Assembly (NCBI GenBank): GCA_028872955.1
Contig: JAGWNX010000007.1
Location: forward strand, 16,413 to 80,412
Direction of reading: 5' to 3'
Source of the DNA: Acidobacteriota bacterium
GTDB lineage: Bacteria > Acidobacteriota > Terriglobia > Terriglobales > Acidobacteriaceae
DNA: 64,000 nucleotides
In this document: positions 18,252 through 27,302 of the stretch, piece by piece
How the letters are laid out: each line of letters opens with the position of its first letter
Position numbering within the stretch: the stretch's first letter is position 1
Translations under genes and position numbers: made by a program
The notes under the pieces: generated by a model
Seen by the model: only the letters and a program-made list of their open reading frames with translations
Told to the model about the DNA's origin: nothing
Databases searched by the model: none

Positions 18252-19217
18252 ATGGGGAATTCCTTACTGACACCACCGGAGCTCGACGAGTCCCGCCAGG
18301 CGCCTGTGCTGCGCGGCGGCGACGCACCCCGGCTGACAGAGACCCGCGAAGAAAACGTATTTGAGTCGCTGTGGAACAGCCTGCGGGATGTCTTCTTTCC
18401 GCCGAAGCTGCCGCCCCTGGTGCTGGAATCCAAGCCAATTGCGGTTGTCGATCGCATGGCGGTCAAGCGCGACCCCAAATCGACTGCGATCGCCGTCGTG
18501 CTACACGTGCTGGTCATCCTGCTCATCGGCTGGATGCTGGCGAGCCACATCTCCATGGGGACAAAGACCGTAACCACGCTCGTGCCCGTGGACATCAAGA
18601 TTCCGCCGATGGCACCCGTCAAGTCGCAGTCGATGGGCGGCGGCGGCGGCCAGCGCGGCCCCACTCCGGTCACCAAGGGCTCGCCACCGAAGTTCGCAGA
18701 TACGCAGATCGTTCCACCCAAGGCTCCGCCACTGCAGGAGCCCAAGATCAAGATCGAGCCAACGGTCGAGGTGCAGAAAGACATCAAGATGCAGAGCAAT
18801 CTGCCCAACTTTGGTGTGCCTAACTCGCCGCTGGTCGGCATGTCCATGGGCAACGGCAGCGGTACGGGGCTTGGCTCCGGCAACGGCAGTGGCATAGGCC
18901 CGGGCTCGGGCGGCAACATGGGCGGCGGACCTCGCCGCATCGGTGGCGGCGTCAGCGCGCCCCAGGTCATCTACTCCGTAGAACCTGAGTTCTCAGAAGA
19001 GGCCCGCAAGGCGAAGTTTGCCGGCAATGTGCTGGTCAATCTCTGGGTCGGCACAGATGGTCTTCCCAGTCACGTGCACGTCATTCGCGGCGTGGGCATG
19101 GGCCTGGATGAGAAGGCAGTCGAGGCGGTGAGGCAATATCGCTTCAAGCCCGCCATGGAGAACGGCAAGCCTGTACTGGTAGAGCTGAACATCGAGGTCA
19201 ACTTCCAGATCTTCTAG
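18252..19217 (+). CDS. tonB: energy transducer TonB
   Basis: Links the proton-motive force of the ExbB/ExbD motor to outer-membrane TonB-dependent receptors, one of which is encoded at 55423-58065. The 321 residues comprise an unusually long cytoplasmic N-terminus (about 75 residues, with SLRDVFFPPKLPPLVLESKP), one membrane helix (about 77-97), a periplasmic spacer with Pro/Lys parts and a Gly/Asn/Ser-rich stretch (GNGSGTGLGSGNGSGIGPG), and a C-terminal TonB domain with YSVEPEFSEEARKAKFAG and AVRQYRFKPAMENGKP. The ATG at 18252 lacks a clear ribosome binding site. No exbB or exbD lies in the window. Confidence 0.93.
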   Translation: MGNSLLTPPELDESRQAPVLRGGDAPRLTETREENVFESLWNSLRDVFFPPKLPPLVLESKPIAVVDRMAVKRDPKSTAIAVVLHVLVILLIGWMLASHISMGTKTVTTLVPVDIKIPPMAPVKSQSMGGGGGQRGPTPVTKGSPPKFADTQIVPPKAPPLQEPKIKIEPTVEVQKDIKMQSNLPNFGVPNSPLVGMSMGNGSGTGLGSGNGSGIGPGSGGNMGGGPRRIGGGVSAPQVIYSVEPEFSEEARKAKFAGNVLVNLWVGTDGLPSHVHVIRGVGMGLDEKAVEAVRQYRFKPAMENGKPVLVELNIEVNFQIF

Positions 19218-19233
19218 CAAGACTGCAAGCGAG

Positions 19234-19281
19234 AAGCGACACGGGGGACACTGTCTGATGGCAGTGTCCCCCGTGTCGCTT
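19234..19281. terminator. 20-bp perfect stem between convergent tonB and chemoreceptor genes
   Basis: Perfect inverted repeat with 20-base arms (19234-19253 and 19262-19281) and an eight-base loop. The arms begin AAGCGACACGGGGG. The outermost pairs are A/T, giving only a short T-run. Both flanking genes end here, so it probably terminates both strands. Confidence 0.7.
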
Positions 19282-19309
19282 TCTACTGCGCGTGCATCCG
19301 GTCTTGCGG

Positions 19310-21025
19310 TCAGGCTGGCTGATGGATCGCCAGGCCGGGCATTGCACCACGTGCGCCACGCTGCACCGACTTGCTGGCCTGCTGGCCTGTAGCTAGCTGG
19401 AAGCGATCGACCTGCTCCTGCAGGGTCACTGCCGTGTCGCGCAGGCTCTCGATGCCGGCCGCGGTGGTCGCCATCTCGCCCAGATTGTCGTGGCTGAGCG
19501 TGTGGATCGCATCCAGACTGGCGCTGGACTCGTTTGCGGCCGCAGACTGCTGCGAGGTGGCAACTGCAATCTGCGTGATCATGCGGTCCACCTGCTCCGC
19601 CATGCCGATGATGCGCTTCAGCGCCTCGCCAGCCTGGTTGGTGGTGGCCACGCCATTCTCCACGGTCGTGGTACCGGCTTCCATGCCCGCAATCGCGACA
19701 CGCGTCCGCTCCTGGATGCCCTGGATCATGCCCGCAATCTCGCCGGTAGCTTGCGCCGTGCTCTCGGCCAGCCGACGCACCTCGCCAGCCACCACCGCAA
19801 AGCCCTTGCCGTGGTCACCAGCCCGCGCGGCCTCAATCGCAGCATTGAGCGCCAACAGATTGGTCTTGCGTGCGATCTCGTCAATGACGGTGACGATCTG
19901 GCTGATGCGATGCGAGTCCTCGCCCAGCACCGTGACCGTCGTTGAGGTCTCGGACACGGCATTGGCAATGGAGTGAATGTTGTTCAGCACTTCTTTCACA
20001 ATCATGCCGCCATCGCGGGCTGTCTGCGCAGCGTTCCGTGCCGCCTCTGCCGCAGTTTGCGTGTGGTTGGAGACCTCGGCAATGGAGGCAGACATCTCCT
20101 GCATCGCCGTGGCTGCCTGTTGCGTCTGCTGGCTCTGCTGGTCGATGCGCCGGTGAATCTTGTCGCTCGCACCGCGCATGGTTGCCGCACTCTGGGTCAG
20201 GCTGCTGGAGGTATCCACCACCGTGCCCAGAATGCCGGCTAGGTTGTCCTGCATCTGATTCATTGCGACGGCCAGCGAGCCCGTCTCATCGGAGCACTCG
20301 ATGTTCAACGGTTCGCCGGTCAGGTCGCCTGCGGCGATCGCCTCCGAGCGACGCATGATGGCACCAAGGTTCCTGCCGATCTTCGAGCCCAGCATCAGAG
20401 CCACCGTCCACCCGAGTACGACGCAGAAGGCAGTGAGCACCCATACCGTCCACAGCACAGAGCTGTTCTGCTGCCGCAGCCGAGTAGATTCGGAATCCAC
20501 CTTGGCCATCTGCGAACGGGTAAGTTCGGCAAGCTCGGCCGAGAGCGACTGCTGCGTCGACAGGATATCGTTGCGCAGCAGGTTGTAGGCTTGCGCCGTG
20601 CCGTCGGAGCCGTGCGCTTCGTTCAGCGACTCCACGTGCTCTTCCAACTGGCCCAGAGCATTGACGCTGGAAAGCACCGACGCCAGACGACTGCGATCCT
20701 CGCCCATGTCCATATCCTGCGTGCGCCGTATCAGGTCGGCCAGCGCAGCCTGCGTCGCCTGCGTCGACTGTCGACGCTGCTGGCTGAAGGTGGCCGCCGT
20801 ACGCGGATCGATGCCGAACAACAGATAGCCCTGCAGCGCCTGCACACTGTTGGTGCTGCTGTCGCGAATGTCGCGCAGGTCGGCAACCACGGGAATATGT
20901 TGCGACACCAGTTGATCGGAGAGACGATTTGCCTCGCGAACACGAATGTCGACGACCAGCGTGCTGAGCAGCATCGTGGAGGTGACCAGCAACGTCTTTA
21001 GGGCAAATTTCGTACGAATATTCAT
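19310..21025 (-). CDS. methyl-accepting chemotaxis protein
   Basis: A 571-residue inner-membrane chemoreceptor: TM1 (about residues 8-30), a periplasmic four-helix-bundle type sensor with many Ser/Thr and Gln residues, TM2 near 190-215 ([21 protein letters not shown]), a HAMP linker, and a long coiled-coil signalling domain. The signalling tip reads [21 protein letters not shown], the CheA/CheW-binding hairpin. The C-terminus has no receptor-tethering NWETF-type pentapeptide. The ligand is unknown. No che or flagellar genes are in the window. Confidence 0.94.
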   Translation of the reverse strand: MNIRTKFALKTLLVTSTMLLSTLVVDIRVREANRLSDQLVSQHIPVVADLRDIRDSSTNSVQALQGYLLFGIDPRTAATFSQQRRQSTQATQAALADLIRRTQDMDMGEDRSRLASVLSSVNALGQLEEHVESLNEAHGSDGTAQAYNLLRNDILSTQQSLSAELAELTRSQMAKVDSESTRLRQQNSSVLWTVWVLTAFCVVLGWTVALMLGSKIGRNLGAIMRRSEAIAAGDLTGEPLNIECSDETGSLAVAMNQMQDNLAGILGTVVDTSSSLTQSAATMRGASDKIHRRIDQQSQQTQQAATAMQEMSASIAEVSNHTQTAAEAARNAAQTARDGGMIVKEVLNNIHSIANAVSETSTTVTVLGEDSHRISQIVTVIDEIARKTNLLALNAAIEAARAGDHGKGFAVVAGEVRRLAESTAQATGEIAGMIQGIQERTRVAIAGMEAGTTTVENGVATTNQAGEALKRIIGMAEQVDRMITQIAVATSQQSAAANESSASLDAIHTLSHDNLGEMATTAAGIESLRDTAVTLQEQVDRFQLATGQQASKSVQRGARGAMPGLAIHQPA

Positions 21026-21070
21026 GCTCTACCTCGGGGGTTGGTGGCAGATGCCAGGGAGTAAGAAGGG

Positions 21071-21394
21071 TTAGTGCGAGTCGCCGTTGAACCTGATCTC
21101 GATGATCTCGGTCGAGGGCTCTGTCGAGGGTTCAAACTTCCAGCGGCTCACCGCCTCCTGCGCTGCAGCAGCCAACAGGGGATGACCGGATTGCACGCTG
21201 GTTGCCGAGACGGTGCCGTTCGGCAGCACCATCGCCGAGATAATAACCATGCCGGCCACGTGCATCTGCCGGGCAAGCTCCGGGTAACGCGGCTGGCTGC
21301 GTGTGACGACAGCACGGTTGGCTGCCACCCCTGAGACAGGGAGGCAGGCGAGGAGCGCAAGAGGCAGGGCGAGAGAGAGAGTTCGGATACGCAA
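21071..21394 (-). CDS. short secreted TonB C-terminal-domain protein
   Basis: A 107-residue product with a signal peptide (MRIRTLSLALPLALLACLPVSGVAA) directly followed by a TonB C-terminal fold: SQPRYPELARQMHVAGMVIISAMVLPNG, then AAQEAVSRWKFEPSTEP. It lacks the membrane-spanning helix-plus-linker of true TonB, and its hydrophobic start looks cleavable (LPVSGVAA). It may be a periplasmic protein that competes with, or helps, TonB, or the signal may stay as an anchor. It lies 45 bases upstream of the chemoreceptor in the same direction. Confidence 0.8.
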   Translation of the reverse strand: MRIRTLSLALPLALLACLPVSGVAANRAVVTRSQPRYPELARQMHVAGMVIISAMVLPNGTVSATSVQSGHPLLAAAAQEAVSRWKFEPSTEPSTEIIEIRFNGDSH

Positions 21395-21442
21395 GGGACG
21401 ACCTCCTTTACAGAGGTCTCATCGGCATTGCGCGGGCTTTCG

Positions 21443-22060
21443 TTAGCGGTTTGCCAGCTCGAGCTGCGTCGCCGCCACTTCGGCAAAGGTAAGGTGCATG
21501 GCTGCGCTTCCGGTGCGCGTCTTCCAATCCAGGAACAGCTTGCCGTAGCTGTCCGTCAGGCAGATCGCCGGGTCGACGCCGAGGTCGGCCAGCGTCTGGT
21601 CGATCCACCCGGTCGGCCCCTCCAACTCAGCAAACGTGCCGATGGGCGTCTCATCCACCACCAGGTGGGCGGTGGCATCGCTGGCGGCGTCTACCGCGTG
21701 CGACCACTCCGAGCGGTACTTCTCATAGATAAACGCAGGCCGTAGCCCTAACTGGCCAAAGATATCTGCCAGGGCTGCACCCTCAGAGACGGTCGTCTCG
21801 GTCTCAATCCGCACCTTGTAGCGCAGGTCGTCGCTACCGCTGTCGGGCCGCCGCTTGTGGGTCAGCGTCCACAAACCACCGTAGTTGCGCAGCCGCAGAA
21901 TCTGCTGTCGCGTGCGCAGCTCACGCTCAGGCGTGTCATACAGGGTGTTGTGCTCAAAGGTGCGGGGCGTATCCAGCCGGAAGCCCAGGCCGGGCAGCGC
22001 GGCTTGCAAGGCCGCTGGATCGGAGACGGGAAACTTGAGTTCGATCTCTGCGTTTTGCAT
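21443..22060 (-). CDS. CYTH-domain protein (class IV adenylate cyclase / thiamine-triphosphatase-like)
   Basis: A 205-residue triphosphate-tunnel enzyme. The N-terminal ExExK signature is present as EIELKF, followed by basic and acidic tunnel residues in RQQILRLRNY, WTLTHKRRP, RYKVRIETE, YEKYRSEW and HLVVDETPIGTFAELEG. Family members make cAMP or hydrolyse inorganic or thiamine triphosphate; sequence alone does not decide. No CHAD domain is attached. A TATACT element lies only five bases before the ATG, so the transcript may start at or next to the start codon. Confidence 0.88.
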   Translation of the reverse strand: MQNAEIELKFPVSDPAALQAALPGLGFRLDTPRTFEHNTLYDTPERELRTRQQILRLRNYGGLWTLTHKRRPDSGSDDLRYKVRIETETTVSEGAALADIFGQLGLRPAFIYEKYRSEWSHAVDAASDATAHLVVDETPIGTFAELEGPTGWIDQTLADLGVDPAICLTDSYGKLFLDWKTRTGSAAMHLTFAEVAATQLELANR

Positions 22061-22108
22061 ACCTGAGTATAAGGCCGAAGTCTTGCGCTGTTCGAGCGGG
22101 AAGTGCAG

Positions 22109-23161
22109 CTATCGCGGACGCGCTGCTTTGTGGAGCCGGTCGCGCAGCGCAGCTCCCAGTCCTTCCGGCGGCGGCACCGGGCACAGGATGGTCGTTACGC
22201 GGCGCGAGTCCAGCGAGCGCAGCCCGCGGAACAGACTTTGCGCCAGCGCCGCAGTGTCCTGCCAATCACCCCAGGGAAACACCTCAGCCGCCACGGGGAC
22301 TGTCCAGCCTTCCGGCAGCATCACCCCCAGATGCTCGCCATCCTGACTGAGCTGGACGGCTGCGCGCACCAGCGTGGGCTCGTCGGCCACCAGCAGCAGC
22401 CGGGCACGCGGCGCATAGTGGCGCATCCCTACGCCGGGCGAGGGCAATGCCTGCGGCGACTCCTGCGACTGATCGCCCTGATAGTACTCCGCAGGGCCCG
22501 CCACATCCTCAATCATCTGGCGCGTCACCGCACCCGGCCGGTAGATCATCATCGGCTCGGCGTTCGGATCCAGCACCGTGGACTCAACCCCTACCGTCGT
22601 TGGCCCACCGTCCAGCACCGCGTCGATGCGACCCTCCAGATCCTCCAGCACATGCTCCGCCGTGGTAGGGCTAATGCGGCCGAAGCGGTTGGCGCTGGGG
22701 GCGGCAATGGGCACGCCCGCAGCCTGAATGACGGCCAGTGCCAGCGGATGCGCCGGCATCCGAACGCCGACCAGCCGCCGACCGGCCGTAACCTCATCGG
22801 GCACGCGGAAGGTGCGCGGCAGCAGCAGAGTCAACGGCCCGGGCCAGAAGGCCTCTGCCAGCAGCTGCGCGCGCGGCGACACCTCGGCGATCTCATGCAG
22901 CATCGCCGCGCTGCTGATATGGACGATCAGCGGGTCCCAGCTCGGGCGATCCTTCGCGGCAAAGATGCGCGCCACGGCGCCCGCCTCCAGCGCATTGGCG
23001 CCGAGTCCGTAGACTGTCTCGGTAGGAAAGGCCACACATCCGCCTGAGCGCAACAGCTCACCCGCTGAGGCCACCGCCTCCTCTGTGCGAGGACGCGAGA
23101 GTGTGGCATTCAGATAGCGGGTGCTGAGTCGAGGGCGATCGCTGGGGGAGGGATAAGTCAT
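22109..23161 (-). CDS. tsaC: L-threonylcarbamoyladenylate synthase, Sua5 type
   Basis: Makes threonylcarbamoyl-AMP from threonine, bicarbonate and ATP, the first step of t6A37 tRNA modification. The N-terminal YrdC domain (about residues 20-215) has GGCVAFPTETVYGLGANA, FAAKDRPSWDPLIVH and the PSANRFGRISPT loop. A C-terminal Sua5 domain (about 240-350) follows a linker containing PGMRHYAP-type residues (SPGVGMRHYAPRA). The 350-residue length is that of the two-domain Sua5 form. It starts seven bases after holB and is probably co-transcribed with it. Confidence 0.95.
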   Translation of the reverse strand: MTYPSPSDRPRLSTRYLNATLSRPRTEEAVASAGELLRSGGCVAFPTETVYGLGANALEAGAVARIFAAKDRPSWDPLIVHISSAAMLHEIAEVSPRAQLLAEAFWPGPLTLLLPRTFRVPDEVTAGRRLVGVRMPAHPLALAVIQAAGVPIAAPSANRFGRISPTTAEHVLEDLEGRIDAVLDGGPTTVGVESTVLDPNAEPMMIYRPGAVTRQMIEDVAGPAEYYQGDQSQESPQALPSPGVGMRHYAPRARLLLVADEPTLVRAAVQLSQDGEHLGVMLPEGWTVPVAAEVFPWGDWQDTAALAQSLFRGLRSLDSRRVTTILCPVPPPEGLGAALRDRLHKAARPR

Positions 23162-23168
23162 CGGCGGG

Positions 23169-24311
23169 TCACCTGGCGGCTGTGGTTAGCTGGGCGGCAA
23201 AGGCGTCCAGCGAGAGAGATCGAAGCAGATTGCGACGCATGCCGCTATACACCTGGTCAAGCCCGCGTGAGGCCTGCTCAATCCAGTCAAAGTGCAGCAC
23301 CTGTGCCAGCTTTTCCAGTTCAGCCCGCAGGTCCGTGTTGCGCACCAGCTCCGGAGTTCCCGCGCCCAGCAGCAGCAGATCCTCCAGCAGCAACGTCAGG
23401 CAGCGCAGCAGGGCAGTGGTCTTCTGCTGGCCCTCAGCCCCGGCGCGGTAGGTCTCAGTCATCTTGAACAGCGCTGTATGGTCGGGGTCGCTGGCGGCGT
23501 TGCGCAGCAGCAGCAGCGCGTCGTTGCGTGCCTCCATGTAGGCGTTCAGATCAAACGACAGCGCCTTGCCTGCGGCGCCCTGCGAGAGCCGTGCAATCAG
23601 ATTGCGCTGGCGGGGTGGCACCTCAGACCGCCGGTCGGCCAGAAACATCTCCAACTCCTCCACCGGCAGGGCACCGAGCCGCACCAGCGCGCAGCGAGAG
23701 CGAATAGTGGGCAGCAGCTCGCCTGCATTCTCTGCCAGCAGAATCAGGTGCGCGTAGGCCGGTGGCTCCTCCAGCACCTTCAGCAGCGAGTTCGCAGCCT
23801 CCTTCATCAGGCTCGCGGAGGTGAGGATAAAGATCTTGCGAGGCGCCTCGCTGGGCAGGTAGTTGGCCCGCTGAATAAGCGTGCGCACCTGCCCCAGCTT
23901 GATGAGCAGCTGCGGCGGATCGGGCGGCAGAATCAGCACGTCAGGATGCGGCTGAATCAGCACCCGCGTCTCCTTCTTGTCCGTCTCGCGCAGCTCCTCG
24001 CGGGCCGCCACAGCAGCCTCCACCTGCGCCTCCAGATCAATGGCCGAGGCAATCCGTGTGCAGTTGGAGCAGACGCCGCAGAACGAGGCCAGCGACTGGC
24101 CATTCGACCAGAGATCGCGCGGCTGACGTTCGCACTCAATCGCCATAGCCAGCATCAGCGCCAGGGTGTACTTGCCAGCGCCAGCGGGCCCGGTCAGGAT
24201 CAGCGCATTCGGCAGGCGACCGGCGGCAATGGCTGTGCGCAGCTGCTCTACCGATGCAGCGTTGCCCAGAAACTCGCCAAAGTTCGCCGGAAGGGTTGCA
24301 GTCTGCGTCAT
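23169..24311 (-). CDS. holB: DNA polymerase III delta-prime subunit
   Basis: Clamp-loader subunit that helps load the sliding clamp. The 380-residue AAA+ protein has a P-loop GPAGAGKYT, a four-cysteine zinc module in the N-terminal third (one Cys in ECERQP, then CGVCSNC), and the sensor region EAANSLLKVLEEPP. The helicase-like contact ILLAENAGELLPTIRSRC is typical of HolB. In many bacteria tmk lies next to holB; here tmk is 4.4 kb upstream on the same strand, with a P450 and a beta-glucosidase gene between. Confidence 0.93.
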   Translation of the reverse strand: MTQTATLPANFGEFLGNAASVEQLRTAIAAGRLPNALILTGPAGAGKYTLALMLAMAIECERQPRDLWSNGQSLASFCGVCSNCTRIASAIDLEAQVEAAVAAREELRETDKKETRVLIQPHPDVLILPPDPPQLLIKLGQVRTLIQRANYLPSEAPRKIFILTSASLMKEAANSLLKVLEEPPAYAHLILLAENAGELLPTIRSRCALVRLGALPVEELEMFLADRRSEVPPRQRNLIARLSQGAAGKALSFDLNAYMEARNDALLLLRNAASDPDHTALFKMTETYRAGAEGQQKTTALLRCLTLLLEDLLLLGAGTPELVRNTDLRAELEKLAQVLHFDWIEQASRGLDQVYSGMRRNLLRSLSLDAFAAQLTTAAR

Positions 24312-24479
24312 GTGCTCCTCGTTGCAGTTGCGCTGGCGGCAGCACCGCTCGTCTGCTGCACGTCCGTAGCATACCGGATGCCGAACCGCAGCCGAGGTGG
24401 ATAAACCGCGCGCTGCTTTGACAGTACCAGTACGGAACTGCCCTGCCTATGCAACCAAGTGGTGATGCGACACAGACAG

Positions 24480-24515
24480 AAAAAGCCGCCCCACCTGGTG
24501 AAGAGATGGGGCGGC
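24480..24515 (-). terminator. Rho-independent terminator after the GH3 gene
   Basis: On the minus strand nine-base arms GCCGCCCCA/TGGGGCGGC (24485-24493 and 24507-24515) enclose a 13-base loop and are followed by TTTTT. It lies 45 bases downstream of the beta-glucosidase stop and is correctly oriented for it. The rest of the 24312-24559 gap shows nothing else clear. Confidence 0.8.
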
Positions 24516-24559
24516 GCGGAGGTGAGACGGTGGTACCTCCTTGAAAACTGCAACCTGGG

Positions 24560-27133
24560 TTAGAAGGCCGCCTTGGCCGCAGCCGCCGAGATATCGACCT
24601 TGCCCTTCAGAGGCAACGCATCGGAGGAGTCGCCCACGCCGATGGTGAAGCTGCCCGGCGCAATCGTCCATTTGTGGGCGTTCGTATCCCAGTAGGCAAA
24701 GGCGCGCGGGTCCAGGCTGATGCTTACCTGCTTGGTCTCGCCGGGCTGCAACGATACCTTGGCAAAGCCCTTCAGCTCCTTCTCTGGGCGCGGCACGCTG
24801 GCGTGACCATCCGAGACGTAGACCTGGGCCACCTCGGCCCCAGCCCGCTTGCCCGTGTTGGTCACATCGACGGTAACCGTCGCCGTCGCGCCGTCGCTGT
24901 GAACCGCGAGGTTGGCCAGCTGGAACGTCGTGTAGGAGAGGCCATAGCCGAACGGGAACAGCGGCTTGGTGTGATTGTGGTCGTAGCCGCGATACCCGAC
25001 AAAGATGCCCTCCTTGTAGGTCACATCGATGCCGCCATCCTTGTCCGGATAGTAGCTGGCCGCTGCCGGGTTGTCCTGCTCGTTGCGCTCAAACGTGGCA
25101 GGCAGGTGTCCCGAGGGGTTGACGTCGCCGAACAGCACCTCCGCCAGCGCCATTCCACCCTCCTGGCCTGCGTACCAGTTCTCCAGCACGCCGGGCACCT
25201 TGTCGATCCAGCTGGCAGAGTTCACATTGCCACCCGAGGTGATGGTGACGATGGTGTTCTTATTCGCTGCCGCCACTTCGCGGATCAACTCGTCCTGGCC
25301 AAAGGGCAGGTCAAAGGTGCGATCCCCGCCCTCGCCCTCGCTATCGGCATCAAAGCCCGCCGTTACAACCACGGCATCCGCGTGGGCTGCCATGGCGCGA
25401 ACCGCAGGCGTCACCACCTTGTCCTCGGCCACGATGCCGAAGCGCAGGCGGCCGCCGATGAGCCCGTGCTGTGCGTCCTCCACCACGATCTTGTGCGCCC
25501 CGGCAGTCAGCGCCAGCGTTGTCTGCGGCTGGAAGGCACGAACGATCTTCCAGTTGTCGAAGATCAGCTTCCCATCCACGTAGACGCGATTGCTGGTGCC
25601 TTCACCGGCACCCTGCATGGCGAAGATGTAGTTACCCGCCGCAGGTGCCATGTAATAGCCGGTATAGCGGTGCGAGGTCTCGTGCTTGGCCCCGGAGAAG
25701 AACATCGCCATGGCTGCGTCGGGATCGTCCATGAAGCTCTCCCACGACACGCCACCGGTGTTGATGCGATGCACGGTGCTCGTCCTGGCCTCGCCACTCA
25801 GGTCTGCGTTGGCAAAGGTCTCCAGCGTCACACCGGGCTTGCCACCCTCGGCCGCCGTCATGAACTGCGTATCGCGTGCGATCTCGGTAATGGTCGGCAG
25901 GCCGCGGCTGTACAGCACATTCACCGCAGTGCCCAGGTAGCCGCTGATGCCCTCCAGCGGGCTGATGGTGTGGAAGGGAATCGCCTTGGCACTTCCGCCG
26001 CCAACCGGAATGCCGGGGAAGGCATCTGGCCCGACGACCAGCAACGTCTTCACCTTGGACTTGTCCAGCGGCAGCACGCCACCCTCGTTCTTCAACAGCA
26101 CCATGCCCTCGCGTGCTGCGTCCAGGGCCACGGCCTTGTTCTCTGCGTTGAACAGCGAAAGGTCTGGATTGGTCTGCGGATGATCCAGCCAGCCAAAGCG
26201 AGCCGCCAGATCCAGAATATTGTGGACCTTCTGGTCGATGGTGGACTCTGCGACCCGTCCATCCTTGATCGCAGGCAGCAGGTTCTTGCGGTTCATAAAC
26301 TTGCCGAAGGGCATCTCCAGATCCAGACCGCCATTGGCCGCGCCGACCGCATCGTAGGTGGCATCCCAGTCGGACATCAGCACACCGTCAAAGCCCCAGT
26401 CCTTGCGGGCGATCTGCGTGTTGAACACCGGATTCTGGGTCAGGTGCAGACCGTTGGTCAGGTTGTAGGAGTCCATGATGGAGCCGACGTGCGCCTTGGT
26501 GACGGCGGCCTCAAAGCCGGGCAGGTAGATCTCGCGTGCCGTGCGCTCGTCGATGATCGAGTTCTCATCGTGGCGCAGGTACTCCGCGTTGTTCCCCATA
26601 AAGTGCTTCACCGTCGCGCTGACGCCCTGGGTCTGCATGCCGGTGATGTAGCCCACGTCCATCGTCGAGGTCAGGAAGGGATCTTCGCCAAAGTACTCAA
26701 AGTTGCGTCCGTTGTGCGGCGAGCGATAGATGTTGATTCCGGGGCCCAGCATGTAGTGAATACCACGCGCACGCGCATCGCGACCGATGCCCTGACCCAC
26801 CCGGAAGGCCAGGTCGCGGTTCCAGGTTGCGGCCAGACCAATGCCTGCGGCATAGGTGGTGGAGGGGAAGCCGGCGTTGGAGCGCACGCCATACGGGCCG
26901 TCCGACATTTCAAACGCAGGCAGATTGAGCCCGGGCATAGCCCGCACGGCAAAGCCGGTGCCGCCGATATAGTCAATCTTCTCCTCGAGCGTCATCTTCT
27001 TCACGATGGCGTCGACACGATTGCGAATCTCTGGGGAGTCTGGCAGTGGCGACTGCGCCAGTGCAGGAACAACAAACAGGGCTGCAGCGGCAAGCAGACT
27101 AAGGGCGTGGCGGCGAACGGTGCGGGAAGACAT
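24560..27133 (-). CDS. secreted GH3 beta-glucosidase with PA14 insert
   Basis: An 857-residue exported glycoside hydrolase with signal peptide (to about residue 26, PALAQS). The GH3 N-terminal barrel has GPGINIYRSPHNGRNFEYFGEDP, KHFMGNNAE and the catalytic nucleophile Asp255 in LMSDWDATYD. The C-terminal sandwich domain is interrupted by a PA14-like insert (about 430-575, with RYTGYYMAPAAGNYIFAMQG), and a fibronectin III-like domain ends the protein (NTGKRAGAEVAQVYV). PA14 inserts in GH3 often bind sugar and narrow specificity toward short beta-glucans. A LacI-like palindrome lies upstream at 27256-27273. Confidence 0.95.
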   Translation of the reverse strand: MSSRTVRRHALSLLAAAALFVVPALAQSPLPDSPEIRNRVDAIVKKMTLEEKIDYIGGTGFAVRAMPGLNLPAFEMSDGPYGVRSNAGFPSTTYAAGIGLAATWNRDLAFRVGQGIGRDARARGIHYMLGPGINIYRSPHNGRNFEYFGEDPFLTSTMDVGYITGMQTQGVSATVKHFMGNNAEYLRHDENSIIDERTAREIYLPGFEAAVTKAHVGSIMDSYNLTNGLHLTQNPVFNTQIARKDWGFDGVLMSDWDATYDAVGAANGGLDLEMPFGKFMNRKNLLPAIKDGRVAESTIDQKVHNILDLAARFGWLDHPQTNPDLSLFNAENKAVALDAAREGMVLLKNEGGVLPLDKSKVKTLLVVGPDAFPGIPVGGGSAKAIPFHTISPLEGISGYLGTAVNVLYSRGLPTITEIARDTQFMTAAEGGKPGVTLETFANADLSGEARTSTVHRINTGGVSWESFMDDPDAAMAMFFSGAKHETSHRYTGYYMAPAAGNYIFAMQGAGEGTSNRVYVDGKLIFDNWKIVRAFQPQTTLALTAGAHKIVVEDAQHGLIGGRLRFGIVAEDKVVTPAVRAMAAHADAVVVTAGFDADSEGEGGDRTFDLPFGQDELIREVAAANKNTIVTITSGGNVNSASWIDKVPGVLENWYAGQEGGMALAEVLFGDVNPSGHLPATFERNEQDNPAAASYYPDKDGGIDVTYKEGIFVGYRGYDHNHTKPLFPFGYGLSYTTFQLANLAVHSDGATATVTVDVTNTGKRAGAEVAQVYVSDGHASVPRPEKELKGFAKVSLQPGETKQVSISLDPRAFAYWDTNAHKWTIAPGSFTIGVGDSSDALPLKGKVDISAAAAKAAF

Positions 27134-27255
27134 GGCGTTGCTGGCTCCTTAAACATGGAACAAAGCTGAATCAGATGCTATGCGGTATGGCGACTCAGGT
27201 ATCTTCGTCATCCGCCGCAAGGCATCATAGCGACGGCACAGCACAATGGTCTAGA

Positions 27256-27273
27256 TGAAACGCTTTAAAAGCG
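27256..27273. promoter_or_regulatory. LacI-operator-like palindrome upstream of the GH3 gene
   Basis: TGAAACGCTTTAAAAGCG contains the 13-base palindrome CGCTTT-A-AAAGCG and resembles the CG-centred TGAAACG..TTTCA type of LacI-family sites. It lies about 125 bases upstream of the beta-glucosidase start and 30 bases after the P450 stop. A one-base centre makes a hairpin terminator impossible. A LacI-family regulator is not encoded in the window. Confidence 0.35.
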
Positions 27274-27302
27274 GGAAGTGCGTAGATCTCTCGCCGGAGC
27301 TG

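Noticed and set aside
24674..27169. 831-codon plus-strand frame across the beta-glucosidase gene
   Set aside because: It is a GC-driven shadow of the GH3 gene, which has all catalytic motifs, a signal peptide and a terminator on the other strand.
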